A stretch of 64,000 nt of DNA from Hyphomicrobiales bacterium (GCA_900472675.1 UCJA01000015.1:338707-402706), one strand, 5' to 3'; shown: positions 8,590-17,439, counted from the first letter of the stretch. Made by a program: numbers and translations. The notes: generated by a model not told the origin, from the sequence alone.

Positions 8590-9504
8590 TCAGGCGCGTT
8601 TGATGGAACTCGTGGAATGGCCCAGTTCGGCCAGAGCCGGGCGCAGGACCTGCTGTGTTTGCAGGAGAAGCGCCTGAGCTGCGGCGAGATCGGAGGCGCC
8701 GGCCGCCAGAAGGATGGCAAGCTTGACCGAGCCTCCTGCCTTCCCCAGCCAGTCGCCTGCCTGCTCGATCTCGATGCCGGCAATCTCCGCCACCATTCCG
8801 GCGGCGCGCGCCCGAAGCTTTTCGTTGTCAGCGCGCAGATTGATCATGTGACCGTCGTGGACGTGGCCGAGCTTGATGGCAGCCAACGTCGACAGCATGT
8901 TCAGGGCGATCTTCTGGGCCGTGCCCGCTCCCATGCGGGTGGAGCCCGCCACAAGTTCTGGCGGCGTTTCGAGAAGGATGCGGATATCGGCTTCGTGGAA
9001 CAGCTTGGCATTGCCGTTGTTGGCCATGGCAATCACCTTGGCGCCGCGCGCCTTGGCCTGATCGGCGATGGCAACGGCATAGGGTGTAAAACCGCTGGCC
9101 GAGACGCAGATGACGCAATCGGACGGCACGATCGCAGCCGCATCCCGTTCTGCAAGGAACAGATCGTCCTCGGGCGCGCCTTCCATATCCGTGAGGCTCG
9201 ACATTCCGCCGGCCAAGAGAAGGACGATCTGCTCGCGCGGGATGCCATAGGTGCCGGGAAGTTCCAGCGCATCGGCCATGGCCATGAGACCGGAGCTGCC
9301 GGCGCCCACGTAGACCAGCCTGCTGCCATCCCTCAGGGTATCGGCGACGAGTTCCGCGGCGCGCGCAATGGAGCCCAGCGCCTTGTCGACAGCCTTCGCC
9401 GCCTCCTGCTGGCCCGCGGCCAGACGCTCAAGCACGGCAGCCGGCGGCAGCCTGTCGAGACCATCCGCTTTCCCGTTGGTTGCTTCGGTGGCGATTTTGC
9501 TCAT
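8590..9504 (-). CDS. murQ: N-acetylmuramic acid 6-phosphate etherase
   Basis: This 304-aa cytoplasmic enzyme cleaves the lactyl ether of MurNAc-6-phosphate to give GlcNAc-6-phosphate and D-lactate. It contains the SIS sugar-phosphate fold with VYVGAGSSGLMAMADALELP and the acidic MEGAPEDD segment carrying a catalytic glutamate, with MGAGTAQKIALNML further on. Length matches the family (about 300). It is the first gene of the leftward operon, with GGGAG upstream, and faces the kinase gene across a 204-bp divergent promoter. Its substrate must be phosphorylated MurNAc, yet the linked transporter is an ABC system that does not phosphorylate, so a kinase must supply it. Confidence 0.95.
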   Translation of the reverse strand: MSKIATEATNGKADGLDRLPPAAVLERLAAGQQEAAKAVDKALGSIARAAELVADTLRDGSRLVYVGAGSSGLMAMADALELPGTYGIPREQIVLLLAGGMSSLTDMEGAPEDDLFLAERDAAAIVPSDCVICVSASGFTPYAVAIADQAKARGAKVIAMANNGNAKLFHEADIRILLETPPELVAGSTRMGAGTAQKIALNMLSTLAAIKLGHVHDGHMINLRADNEKLRARAAGMVAEIAGIEIEQAGDWLGKAGGSVKLAILLAAGASDLAAAQALLLQTQQVLRPALAELGHSTSSIKRA

Positions 9505-9527
9505 CCGGTTCTCCCTCGTTTAAAATG

Positions 9528-9546
9528 ATGCCAAAAAAATACCAAT
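9528..9546. promoter_or_regulatory. Candidate regulator site upstream of murQ (ATRCCA half-sites 11 bp apart)
   Basis: ATGCCA (9528-9533) and ATACCA (9539-9544) are separated by an A-tract, so the same half-site recurs after 11 bp. The element sits 24-42 nt upstream of the murQ start. It is nearly the reverse complement of the element upstream of the kinase gene. The GntR regulator encoded in the rightward operon is the likely binder, by inference from location. Confidence 0.55.
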
Positions 9547-9671
9547 TGTCTAGCAAGAAATTAACGGAGGGTGACGAAATCATCGCTCTCTGAACCTCAG
9601 GACAGATTATCGGGAACCTTTTCAAGGATTTGTCTATCACATTAGCAAATTTCTGAAAACAGGCTTGGTAA

Positions 9672-9691
9672 ATGGTATTTTTTTGGTATCC
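9672..9691. promoter_or_regulatory. Candidate regulator site upstream of the sugar kinase gene (TGGTAT half-sites 11 bp apart)
   Basis: TGGTAT occurs at 9673-9678 and again at 9684-9689, joined by a T-tract, with a further TGGTA at 9666-9670. The element lies 18-37 nt upstream of the kinase start and mirrors the murQ-side element in sequence, orientation and distance to the start codon. It probably overlaps the rightward promoter or transcription start. Confidence 0.55.
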
Positions 9692-9708
9692 TTTTTGCGG
9701 AGGTATCG

Positions 9709-10608
9709 ATGACGGTCTATTTCCTGGGAATTGATGGTGGAGGAACCAGCTGCCGTGCGGCGCTGGCCAATGCCGACGGCTTGGTGATCGGTCGCGGCAA
9801 GAGCGGCGCCTCCAACATACTGACGGATCCGGACACCGCTCTCAAGCATATCATCGAAGCGTCGGAACAGGCGTTCGAGGACGCGGGGTTGTCGCCGCAG
9901 CTTGCCTCGAGCTTTGCCATTCTCGGACTTGCCGGCAACAACGTCGGCGACGCTGTCAGTTACGTGACGGCGCGGTTGCCCTTTGCAAAGGCCGATATCG
10001 TCTCGGACGGCGTGATCGCCCTGCAGGGTGCCATCGGCGACGCGGACGGCGCGATCGGCATCGTCGGGACCGGGACGGTCTATATCGTGCGGCAGGACGG
10101 CCTTCTCCGCTCAGTTGCCGGCTGGGGCTTCCAGGTGAGCGACCTCGGCAGCGGCGCCCGGCTCGGGCAGATGGTGCTGCAGGAATGCCTGCTCGCCTAT
10201 GACCACATCCATCCCATGACGGGCTTGTCGGAAGCGATCCTTGCGGAGTTTGCTGGCCGACCCGAAAACGTGGTGGAATTTGCCCGGCTGGCAAAGCCCG
10301 GCGAATTCGGCCGCTTCACGCCGACGCTCTTCCAATGCGCCGAGCGTGGCGATGCGGCAGCGCTGCGCATCCTCGAGACGGGTGCTACCGGCATCAACGA
10401 GGCGCTTGATGCTGTTGCCAAGCTTACCGGCGACAGGGGACGTCTCTGCCTTCTCGGTGGCCTTGCGCCGCTCTACCCGCCTTACCTTGCCGAGCGCCAT
10501 CGCCTGCGCCTATCGCAGCCGCTCGCCGACGCCCTGACAGGTGCGGTTGCGCTTGCGGTGAAAACCTATGGCGTTCCCGACGCGGCTCGGGCGGAGGCCC
10601 GGGCATGA
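9709..10608 (+). CDS. BadF/BadG/BcrA/BcrD-family amino-sugar kinase (GlcNAc/MurNAc kinase)
   Basis: This 299-aa protein opens with the ASKHA phosphate-binding motif GIDGGGTSCRAAL (from about residue 6). It has a second phosphate motif, GIVGTGTVYIV, near residue 116, and an adenosine-region motif LCLLGGLAPL. It belongs to the BadF/BcrA-type GlcNAc kinases. MurK of Clostridium, in the same family, phosphorylates both GlcNAc and MurNAc. Because murQ is divergently linked and no AnmK or PTS gene is visible, dual activity is a reasonable inference. GGAGG precedes the ATG. Its stop overlaps the start of the GntR gene. Confidence 0.85.
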   Translation: MTVYFLGIDGGGTSCRAALANADGLVIGRGKSGASNILTDPDTALKHIIEASEQAFEDAGLSPQLASSFAILGLAGNNVGDAVSYVTARLPFAKADIVSDGVIALQGAIGDADGAIGIVGTGTVYIVRQDGLLRSVAGWGFQVSDLGSGARLGQMVLQECLLAYDHIHPMTGLSEAILAEFAGRPENVVEFARLAKPGEFGRFTPTLFQCAERGDAAALRILETGATGINEALDAVAKLTGDRGRLCLLGGLAPLYPPYLAERHRLRLSQPLADALTGAVALAVKTYGVPDAARAEARA

Positions 10609-11369
10609 GCCAGACGCTTTCCGACATCCTGCCGCTCGACGGGCTTCAAGGTGCGGGCACCGGTCCGCTTTACAGGAAGCTGCGCCAGAGCCTTGAAGAG
10701 GCGATCCGGTCGGGCAAGCTTGATCACGGCGACGCATTGCCTGCGGAGCGCGACCTTGCGGATTATGCGCATGTGAGCCGGGTGACGGTACGCAAGGCGG
10801 TCGACGACCTGGTGCGAGACGGTCTGCTGACGCGCCGGCATGGCTCGGGTACCTTCGTGGTAAAGCCGATGTCGCGGGTGGAGCAGCCGCTGACCCGGCT
10901 GACCTCGTTTACCGAAGACATGGCGCGGCGCGGGCTGGTGACGCGCTCCGAATGGCTGGAGCGCGGGCTTTTTCACCCCTCGCCCGAAGAGATGATGATG
11001 CTGGGGCTCGCGCCCGGCACCAGCGTGGCGCGGATCGGTCGCCTGCGCATCGCCAACGACATGCCGCTTGCCATCGAACGGGCCAGCATTTCCGCCGAGT
11101 TCCTCCCCGACCCGTCGGCGGTCACCACATCGCTCTATGTCGAGCTTGAAAAGAAGGATGCCCGCCCGGTGCGCGCCATCCAGCGGATTTCCGCCTGCAA
11201 CATGAAGAAGACCGATGCGGGACTTCTCTGCGTGCCGGTGGAATCGGCGGGGCTTTCCATCGAGCGGGTCTCCTATCTGGCGTCCGGTCGCGTGGTGGAG
11301 CTGACCCGGTCGCTCTATCGCGGCGACGCCTATGATTTCGTGGCCGAGCTTTCGCTTGGCGAAAACTAA
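10605..11369 (+). CDS. GntR/HutC-family transcriptional regulator (NagQ/DasR-like)
   Basis: This 254-aa regulator has an N-terminal winged helix-turn-helix (about residues 25-85; LPAERDLADYAHVSRVTVRK and GSGTFV) and a C-terminal UTRA ligand-binding domain (about 105-245), the HutC subgroup arrangement. Relatives in other bacteria (NagR/YvoA, DasR) sense GlcNAc-6-P or GlcN-6-P. It is translationally coupled to the kinase (ATGA overlap) and followed by the deaminase gene after 19 bp. It is the obvious candidate to control the divergent promoter between murQ and the kinase. Confidence 0.9.
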   Translation: MSQTLSDILPLDGLQGAGTGPLYRKLRQSLEEAIRSGKLDHGDALPAERDLADYAHVSRVTVRKAVDDLVRDGLLTRRHGSGTFVVKPMSRVEQPLTRLTSFTEDMARRGLVTRSEWLERGLFHPSPEEMMMLGLAPGTSVARIGRLRIANDMPLAIERASISAEFLPDPSAVTTSLYVELEKKDARPVRAIQRISACNMKKTDAGLLCVPVESAGLSIERVSYLASGRVVELTRSLYRGDAYDFVAELSLGEN

Positions 11370-11388
11370 CAGTTCCAAGGACATGACC

Positions 11389-12411
11389 ATGCAGACGCAT
11401 ATGCGGCAGGAAATCAACGAAATCCCCGAGGCGGTGGCCCGGCTGCTGGAGCGCTCCTCGACCGAGCTGGCATCGGCCGGCCGCGCCCTGCGCGAAAAGG
11501 ATCCGGCATTTCTGGTCACCATCGCGCGAGGATCGTCCGACCATGCCGCAACCTTCATCAAATACGCAATCGAGCTTACCGCCGGTCGCCCGGTTGCTTC
11601 GCTCGGGCCCTCGCTTGCTTCCATCTACGGCGCCAAGCTGCAGCTCGGCGGAGGAGCGGCGATCGCCATCTCCCAGTCCGGCAAGAGCCCGGATATCGTC
11701 GCCATGGCGCAGGCGGCGACTGCCAGCGGTGCGGTTGCGATCGCGCTGACCAATACCCTCCCCTCGCCGATCGCCAGCGCCTGCTCGCATGCCATCAATA
11801 TCCAGGCGGGACCGGAGCTTGCGGTTGCGGCCACCAAATCCTTCGTCAACTCGATCGTTGCCGGGCTCGCACTGCTCGCCGAATGGGTTGATGATGCGGA
11901 GCTGCGCGCGGCGCTGCAGCGGCTCCCCGGTCACTTCGAACAGGCGGTGAAGCTCGAGTGGAACGAGCTTGCGCAGGAACTGGGCGAGGCGGAATCGCTT
12001 TACATGCTGGGTCGCGGCCCGGCACTGGCGATTGCCAGCGAAGCGGCGCTGAAGTTCAAGGAAACCTCCAACATGCATGCCGAAGCCTATTCGGCGGCGG
12101 AAGTCCTGCATGGTCCGGTGGCGCTTGTGGAAAGGCATTTTCCGGTCGTGACCTTTGCGGCACGTGACGCTGCCGAAGGATCGGCTGTCGAGATTGCCGA
12201 TGCACTGGCCACCAAGGGCGCGCTGGTGTTTGCCACCTCCGACCGGCTTTCGACGGCCCGCCGTCTTCCGTTTGTCGCAACCGGCCACCCACTCACCGAC
12301 GCGCTGGCGCTGATCCTGCCGTTCTACGGCTTCGTGGAAGCCTGGTCGCGCGCCAAGGGCCTTAACCCGGATTCACCCGTGGCGCTCAAGAAGGTGACGG
12401 AGACCCTATGA
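11389..12411 (+). CDS. SIS-domain glucosamine-6-phosphate deaminase (NagB-II type)
   Basis: This 340-aa protein has two SIS domains resembling the isomerase half of GlmS but lacks the glutaminase domain. Motifs include TIARGSSDHAATFIKYAIEL and the second-domain LGRGPALAIASEAALKFKET. Members of this group (NagB-II/AgaS-like) turn GlcN-6-P into fructose-6-P and ammonia. AAGGA at 11377-11381 is best spaced for the ATG at 11389; an ATG at 11383 is possible. The stop overlaps the nagA start (ATGA). It supplies the final step of the amino-sugar pathway. Confidence 0.88.
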   Translation: MQTHMRQEINEIPEAVARLLERSSTELASAGRALREKDPAFLVTIARGSSDHAATFIKYAIELTAGRPVASLGPSLASIYGAKLQLGGGAAIAISQSGKSPDIVAMAQAATASGAVAIALTNTLPSPIASACSHAINIQAGPELAVAATKSFVNSIVAGLALLAEWVDDAELRAALQRLPGHFEQAVKLEWNELAQELGEAESLYMLGRGPALAIASEAALKFKETSNMHAEAYSAAEVLHGPVALVERHFPVVTFAARDAAEGSAVEIADALATKGALVFATSDRLSTARRLPFVATGHPLTDALALILPFYGFVEAWSRAKGLNPDSPVALKKVTETL

Positions 12412-13571
12412 GCATGTCCAAGGCCCTCACCGGCGCCCGGATCTTCGACGGCACCTCCTGGCACGACGACAAGGCGCTACTTGTGGCCGACGGCCGCATC
12501 GAGGCGCTGGTTGCACAGACCGATCTTGCCGAGGGTGTCGAGATCATCGACGTGTCCGGCCAGATGATCGTGCCGGGCTTCATCGATCTCCAGGTGAACG
12601 GCGGCGGCGGGGTTCTGCTGAACGAGGCGACGACGGTTGCCGGCATTGCGCAGATCTGCTCGGCGCATGCGAGGTTAGGCACGACCGGGCTTTTGCCGAC
12701 CCTGATTACCGATACGCCGGCGATTACCGCCGCCGCCATCGAAGCGGGCAAGCAGGCCATGCGTGAGCGCGTGGCCGGTTTCCTGGGCCTGCACCTGGAA
12801 GGGCCGCATCTGTCGCTGGCGCGCAAGGGGGCCCATGATCCGGCGCTGATCCGTCCGATGCTGGAGGAGGACCTCGAACGCATTCTGTCCTGCCGCGGCG
12901 TTTTCCAGGCGCTGATGACGACAGTTGCGCCGGAAAGCGTGACGCCGGAGCAGGTGACGCGGCTGGCGGAGGCCGGCTTCATCGTCAGCATCGGCCATAC
13001 CGACAGCAGCTATGCCACGGCAGAGATCTATGCCGCTGCCGGCGCGCGAACGGTGACCCATCTCTTCAACGCAATGAGCCCGCTTGCCCATCGCGAACCC
13101 GGCATCGTCGGGGCGGCACTCGACATCGGCGCGCTTCATGCGGGCTTGATCGCAGACGGCATCCATGTCCACCCCGTTGCCATGGGGGTCGCGCTGCGTG
13201 CCAAAACCGGTCCCGGGCGGATCTTCCTGGTCACCGACGCCATGTCGACCATCGGCACGGATCTCACCAGCTTTACCCTCAACGGGCGCGAGATCCTGCG
13301 CCGCGACGGGCGGCTGACGCTTGCCGACGGGACGCTGGCCGGTGCGGACATCGACATGATTTCCTCGGTTCGCTTCGTGCATGACACGCTTGGGCTGCCA
13401 CTCGAAGAGGCGCTGCGGATGGCATCTGCCTATCCCGCCGAGGCGGCGAAGCTTTCCGACCGAAAGGGAGCGATCCGGCCCGGCCTCGACGCGGACTTCG
13501 TGGTGCTGACGGATAAGCTTGACGTGCAGAGCACCTGGATCGGCGGCACTTGCGTCTACCGCGCCAGCTGA
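12408..13571 (+). CDS. nagA: N-acetylglucosamine-6-phosphate deacetylase
   Basis: This 387-aa amidohydrolase removes acetate from GlcNAc-6-P. Visible motifs are PGFIDLQVNGGGG near the N-terminus, the metal/substrate motif HLEGPHLS, GHTDSSYATAEIYAAAGA followed by THLFNAM, and LVTDAMS carrying the catalytic aspartate. Length is normal for NagA. It is coupled to the deaminase gene and is last in the rightward operon. Its 3' end overlaps the convergent tctE gene by 16 bp. Confidence 0.95.
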   Translation: MSMSKALTGARIFDGTSWHDDKALLVADGRIEALVAQTDLAEGVEIIDVSGQMIVPGFIDLQVNGGGGVLLNEATTVAGIAQICSAHARLGTTGLLPTLITDTPAITAAAIEAGKQAMRERVAGFLGLHLEGPHLSLARKGAHDPALIRPMLEEDLERILSCRGVFQALMTTVAPESVTPEQVTRLAEAGFIVSIGHTDSSYATAEIYAAAGARTVTHLFNAMSPLAHREPGIVGAALDIGALHAGLIADGIHVHPVAMGVALRAKTGPGRIFLVTDAMSTIGTDLTSFTLNGREILRRDGRLTLADGTLAGADIDMISSVRFVHDTLGLPLEEALRMASAYPAEAAKLSDRKGAIRPGLDADFVVLTDKLDVQSTWIGGTCVYRAS

Positions 13572-14965
13572 GGCACGGGACCATTGTCGGCCGGGGCAAA
13601 GGCGACCTGCACCTTGAGCCCCCGGCCGGCGTTTCCTTCCAGAAGGGCAAGTCTTGCGCCGTGAAGGCGGGCGATCTCTTCCACGATCGGAAGTCCCAGA
13701 CCGGTTCCGGAGGCATCGGCGCGGCCACCGCGTTCGAAGCGAGCAAGCACGGCGGCGCGTTTTTCCGCGGGGATCCCCGGGCCGTCGTCTTCCACCTCCA
13801 GCACAGCGGCATCTCCCGGGCGTAGAATGCGCACCGTCACCTCGGCACCGCTGCCGGCATAAAGGAGGGCATTAGCAATCAGGTTCTTCAGGAGCTCGCC
13901 GAGCAGAAGCGGCTCGGCCATGACCTGTACTTCACCCTCTCCCTCAAAGCCGAGGTCGATGCCCGCGTCGGCCGCCTGCGGCACATGATCGGCGGTGGCG
14001 GAGCGGGCGAGGCTGACAAGATCGACCTGCTGCATGGATGCTGCGCGGGTGGCGGCATCGATCCTTGCCATCAGCAGCAGCTGCGCCAGAAGCCGCTCGG
14101 CATCCGCCACCGCCTCATCAGCCTTGCGGGCGGCCTGGCGCGCCTCCTCCAGCGTGCCGGCCCGATTGGCGAGCGCCAGCTGGGTGCGGATGATGGCGAG
14201 CGGCGTGCGCAGCTGGTGGCTGGCATTGCCGGTAAAGTGACGCAGGGCATCGAGCGCGCCCTCCAGCCGCACCATGAAGGAGTTCACGGTCTCCACCAGC
14301 CCCTGCACCTCGCTCGGCACCTGTTGGTCGATCGGGTGAAGATCGTCCGGGCTGCGCTCGGCAATCGCCTCGCTGAAGCGGTAGAGCGGCCGCAGCGACA
14401 GGGTGACGGCCACCCAGACGATCACCGCAGCGCCCGCCATCATGAACAGGAGGCGCAGCGCCGAGCGCAACAGGATGGTGCGCGTCAGCTGCTGGCGGGC
14501 CATGGTGGTTTCGGCCACGGTGACCAGGAAAGGGACCGAGCGGATGCCGGTCGAGGCGGACCGGGCGAGCGCTGCGACGCGGATGGGTTCGCCGCGGAAG
14601 ATGGCATTGCCGAAGGCGGCGGCCTGACCCTCGCGACGGGCAAGCGACGGAAGGTTCTGGTAGCCGGTGATGAAGTTTCCGGGCGGTCCGTCGACCCGGT
14701 AGAAGACCCGGTCCTGGGCTGCCGAGGTCAGCATTTCCAGCGCCACATAGGGGATATCGACCTCGAGCGAGCCGTCCTCCGAGACGATGACGCGTTCGGC
14801 GATCGCCAGTGCGGATCCGGCCAGCACCCGGTCCGATACTTCGTTTGCCGTATCGACTGCTTCGTTCCAGGTGTCGGCCATGGCGACGACCCCGATCACC
14901 GCGGTGGAAATCAGAAGCCAGGCCAGCAGGCGCCGGCGCAGGGAATAGGCAGCGGTCGGCGTCAT
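13556..14965 (-). CDS. tctE: Two-component sensor histidine kinase, TctE family
   Basis: This 469-aa inner-membrane kinase has a first membrane segment at about residues 12-30, a periplasmic TctE-type sensor region, and a second membrane segment at about 170-190. The phosphoacceptor is H250 in NASHQLRTPLAIIRTQLAL. The ATPase domain has the N-box LLKNLIANALLYAG, the G1 box EVEDDGPGIP and the G2 motif GTGLGLPIV. It is cotranscribed with tctD, overlapping it by 4 bp. The gene symbol rests on family resemblance and the nearby tctCBA genes. Confidence 0.9.
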   Translation of the reverse strand: MTPTAAYSLRRRLLAWLLISTAVIGVVAMADTWNEAVDTANEVSDRVLAGSALAIAERVIVSEDGSLEVDIPYVALEMLTSAAQDRVFYRVDGPPGNFITGYQNLPSLARREGQAAAFGNAIFRGEPIRVAALARSASTGIRSVPFLVTVAETTMARQQLTRTILLRSALRLLFMMAGAAVIVWVAVTLSLRPLYRFSEAIAERSPDDLHPIDQQVPSEVQGLVETVNSFMVRLEGALDALRHFTGNASHQLRTPLAIIRTQLALANRAGTLEEARQAARKADEAVADAERLLAQLLLMARIDAATRAASMQQVDLVSLARSATADHVPQAADAGIDLGFEGEGEVQVMAEPLLLGELLKNLIANALLYAGSGAEVTVRILRPGDAAVLEVEDDGPGIPAEKRAAVLARFERGGRADASGTGLGLPIVEEIARLHGARLALLEGNAGRGLKVQVAFAPADNGPVPQLAR

Positions 14966-15642
14966 GGAGGCGTCGCCAGCCGTTCCAGGTAATAGCCTAT
15001 GCCGCGGGCGGTCTTCACCGTCAGGCCGTGGGGCGCCAGACGTCGGCGCAGCCGGCTGACATACTGCTCGATGGCATTGGCCGAGAGGTCCTCGTCGAAG
15101 CCGGTCAGCGAACGCATGATCGCCTCCTTGGAAACGACCTTGCCTGCCCGCAGGAACAGGAGCTCCAGCAGCGCCACCTCACGGGCCGGAATGTCGATCG
15201 GCAGATCGTCGTCGCTCCGGAAGGTGCGCGAGGTGAGATCGAAGGTGACGGCGCCATAGGTGACGAGCGAACTGCGCAGGCCGGAGTGGCGCCTCAGCAG
15301 CACGCGGATACGCGCCTCGAACTCGGAGACATCGAAGGGCTTGATCATGTAATCGTCGGCGCCGAGGTCGAGCCCCTTCACCCGCTCTTCCGGGGTGCCC
15401 CGCGCCGTCAGGATCATCACGGCCGCCCGGTTCTGCCGCGCCCGCATGGAGCGCAGCACGTCCAGCCCGTCCATTTCCGGCAGGTTGAGATCGAGGATGA
15501 CAAGATCGTAGATTTCGGCGGCAGCAACTGCCTCGGCGGAGGCGCCGTCGGCCACGCGGTCCACCGCATAGCCGCTGCCGCGCAAGATGGAGGCCAGCCC
15601 ATCAGCCAGCGTCTGATTGTCCTCCACCAGAAGAATGCGCAC
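14962..15642 (-). CDS. tctD: OmpR-family response regulator, TctD type
   Basis: This 226-aa protein has a receiver domain (residues 1-115) with phosphoacceptor D51 in VILDLNLPEMDG, the acidic pocket VEDN at 6-9 and the conserved lysine in MIKPFD. A C-terminal winged-helix DNA-binding domain ends with AIEQYVSRLRRRL. It is the partner of the overlapping TctE kinase and probably activates tctCBA. A tandem ATGTCAG motif with 11-bp spacing, as OmpR-type dimers use, lies upstream of tctC. Confidence 0.92.
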   Translation of the reverse strand: MRILLVEDNQTLADGLASILRGSGYAVDRVADGASAEAVAAAEIYDLVILDLNLPEMDGLDVLRSMRARQNRAAVMILTARGTPEERVKGLDLGADDYMIKPFDVSEFEARIRVLLRRHSGLRSSLVTYGAVTFDLTSRTFRSDDDLPIDIPAREVALLELLFLRAGKVVSKEAIMRSLTGFDEDLSANAIEQYVSRLRRRLAPHGLTVKTARGIGYYLERLATPP

Positions 15643-15711
15643 CCGTGGCTGTCCCCCGTCCCGTTCGCGCCAGTCTACAGGCGCGACGGGTGGAAGTCAC
15701 GGGAGCCGGTG

Positions 15712-16224
15712 CTACTGATCGGCCTTGCCGAGGAAATCCAGCTTGCCGATCGGAACGCCCTTGTGGCGCAGGATGGCGTAGGCGGTGGTCAGGTGGAAGT
15801 AGAAGTTGGGCAGGGCGAAGTTCAGCAGATAGTTGCGGCCGTTAAAGGTGGTGGAGCCGGCGCGGGTCTTGATCACCACCTCGACGTGTTCCTTGTCTTC
15901 CATGCTGGCAGGGTCGACAGCCTTGAGGAAATCCACCGTCCGGTCGATGCGGGAATGAAGATCGGCAAAGCTTGCCTCCTCGTCGGCCATGCCCACGGTC
16001 TCCACGCCGCCGATCCGGACCGGCACGAATTTGGCAGTGTCGCTGACCCGCTGGATCTGGCCGGTGAGCGGCAGCATGTCCTCGTAGAGGCGAGCCTGCA
16101 GGAGTTCGGTGTGCGCGATGCCCTTTTCATCGGCGAAGGCTTCGGCCTTCTTCAGGATCGCAGACAGGTTGCCGAAACCGCGGATGAAGGCGGGAACGCT
16201 GATATCGTAGAGCGAAAGCGACAT
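15712..16224 (-). CDS. DUF1993 family protein
   Basis: This 170-aa soluble protein matches the DUF1993 pattern: an N-terminal SLYDISVPAFIRGFGNLSAI, a central DMLPLTGQIQRVSDTAK and a C-terminal NFALPNFYFHLTTAYAILRH. The family resembles DinB-like four-helix bundles, but its function is not established. The frame continues upstream with no biological sense, and the ATG at 16224 gives the normal family start. It is divergent from the binding protein gene at 16363 and follows tctD only by position. Confidence 0.88.
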   Translation of the reverse strand: MSLSLYDISVPAFIRGFGNLSAILKKAEAFADEKGIAHTELLQARLYEDMLPLTGQIQRVSDTAKFVPVRIGGVETVGMADEEASFADLHSRIDRTVDFLKAVDPASMEDKEHVEVVIKTRAGSTTFNGRNYLLNFALPNFYFHLTTAYAILRHKGVPIGKLDFLGKADQ

Positions 16225-16362
16225 GGGCAAGGACCTTGTGTGTCGGAGGCAGGCAAAGGAGCGCCAGCGGGAAGCGCCCATGAGGTAAGGATACCCCGCG
16301 TGTTTACAAGATCCGATACGGCAGCCTTGTGACACGGCGCCTGCTGCGGCATTGTCGCGCCC

Positions 16363-17439
16363 ATGAAACGGTGCCTCCCGCTTGTCCTCCTGCTTCTCTT
16401 CGTGCTGCCGCAGACCCCGGCAGTTGCTGCGGCGATGTTCTTTCCCGCCTTGTCGGGCAAGACCGATGCCGCGGCACTGACCGTCTATTCGTCGCTGGAC
16501 GAGCCGCTCGCCCGGCCGATGATCACCGGCTTCCAGCAGGCCAATCCCGACGTCGCCGTACACTACGAGGAAATGCTGACGGGCGAGATCTTCGACCGGA
16601 TCGTTCGCGAAACCGATGCCGGACAACGGACGGCCGATTTCGCCTTTTCCTCCGCCATGGACCTGCAGGTGAAGCTTGCCAACGACGGCTATGCCCAACG
16701 CAGCGACCTGCAGATGAGCGGGCTGTGGCCTGCCTGGGCGAACTGGCGCAACACCGCCTATGCGCTGACATTCGAGCCGGCCGTGTTCGTCTACCACAAG
16801 CCGAGCTTCCAGGCGTCTCCGCCACCGTCCACACGAGCGGAACTGGTGGAGTTTCTGCAGGGAAACGGAGATGCGGTCTACGGGCGGATCGGCACCTATG
16901 ACATCGAGAGGTCCGGCGTCGGCTTCCTGTTCATGGCGCGCGACCAGGAGCAGTTCGGCGACATCTGGTCCGTGATCCGGGCGATGGGGGCGGCGGGCGT
17001 GAAGCTTTATTCCACAAGCCAGGCGATCCTGGAGCGGGTGGCGGACGGCCGTTTCATGCTGGGGTACAACATCCTCGGCTCCTATGCAGCGGACTGGGCC
17101 GCTCGCCACCCGGACGTGGGGATCCTGCTGCCCAAGGACTATACGGTGGTTATGTCGCGCATCGGGCTCGTGCCGCAGGCGGCAGCGGCACCGGAGCTCG
17201 GCAAGCGCTACCTGCAGTTCTTCATGTCGAAGGAGGGACAGACGATCATGGCGCGCGAGCTGCAGATCCCGGCCGTCAGCCCGGAGGTTGCCGGCAACAA
17301 CACAGCCACCACCATGCGCGAGATGCTGGGCGGGCAATTGAAGCCGGTGCCGGTCAGCCTTGGCCTGATGGTTTACCTCGACCAGGTGAAGCGGGCGCGG
17401 CTGATTGCACGCTGGAACGACGTTCTGCGTCTTCAATAG
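16363..17439 (+). CDS. Periplasmic solute-binding protein without a linked ABC permease (possible TctDE sensory partner)
   Basis: This 358-aa protein has a Sec signal peptide (about residues 1-23, ending AVAAA). The mature region has the extracellular binding protein pattern of iron/phosphoglycerate-type receptors (LTVYSSLDEPLARPMITGFQ; GYNILGSYAADWA). No permease or ATPase gene is adjacent. It lies between tctDE and tctCBA, recalling PgtC, a binding-protein-like regulator of a two-component-controlled carboxylate transporter. A sensory role is inference. It could instead serve an importer elsewhere. Confidence 0.78.
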   Translation: MKRCLPLVLLLLFVLPQTPAVAAAMFFPALSGKTDAAALTVYSSLDEPLARPMITGFQQANPDVAVHYEEMLTGEIFDRIVRETDAGQRTADFAFSSAMDLQVKLANDGYAQRSDLQMSGLWPAWANWRNTAYALTFEPAVFVYHKPSFQASPPPSTRAELVEFLQGNGDAVYGRIGTYDIERSGVGFLFMARDQEQFGDIWSVIRAMGAAGVKLYSTSQAILERVADGRFMLGYNILGSYAADWAARHPDVGILLPKDYTVVMSRIGLVPQAAAAPELGKRYLQFFMSKEGQTIMARELQIPAVSPEVAGNNTATTMREMLGGQLKPVPVSLGLMVYLDQVKRARLIARWNDVLRLQ

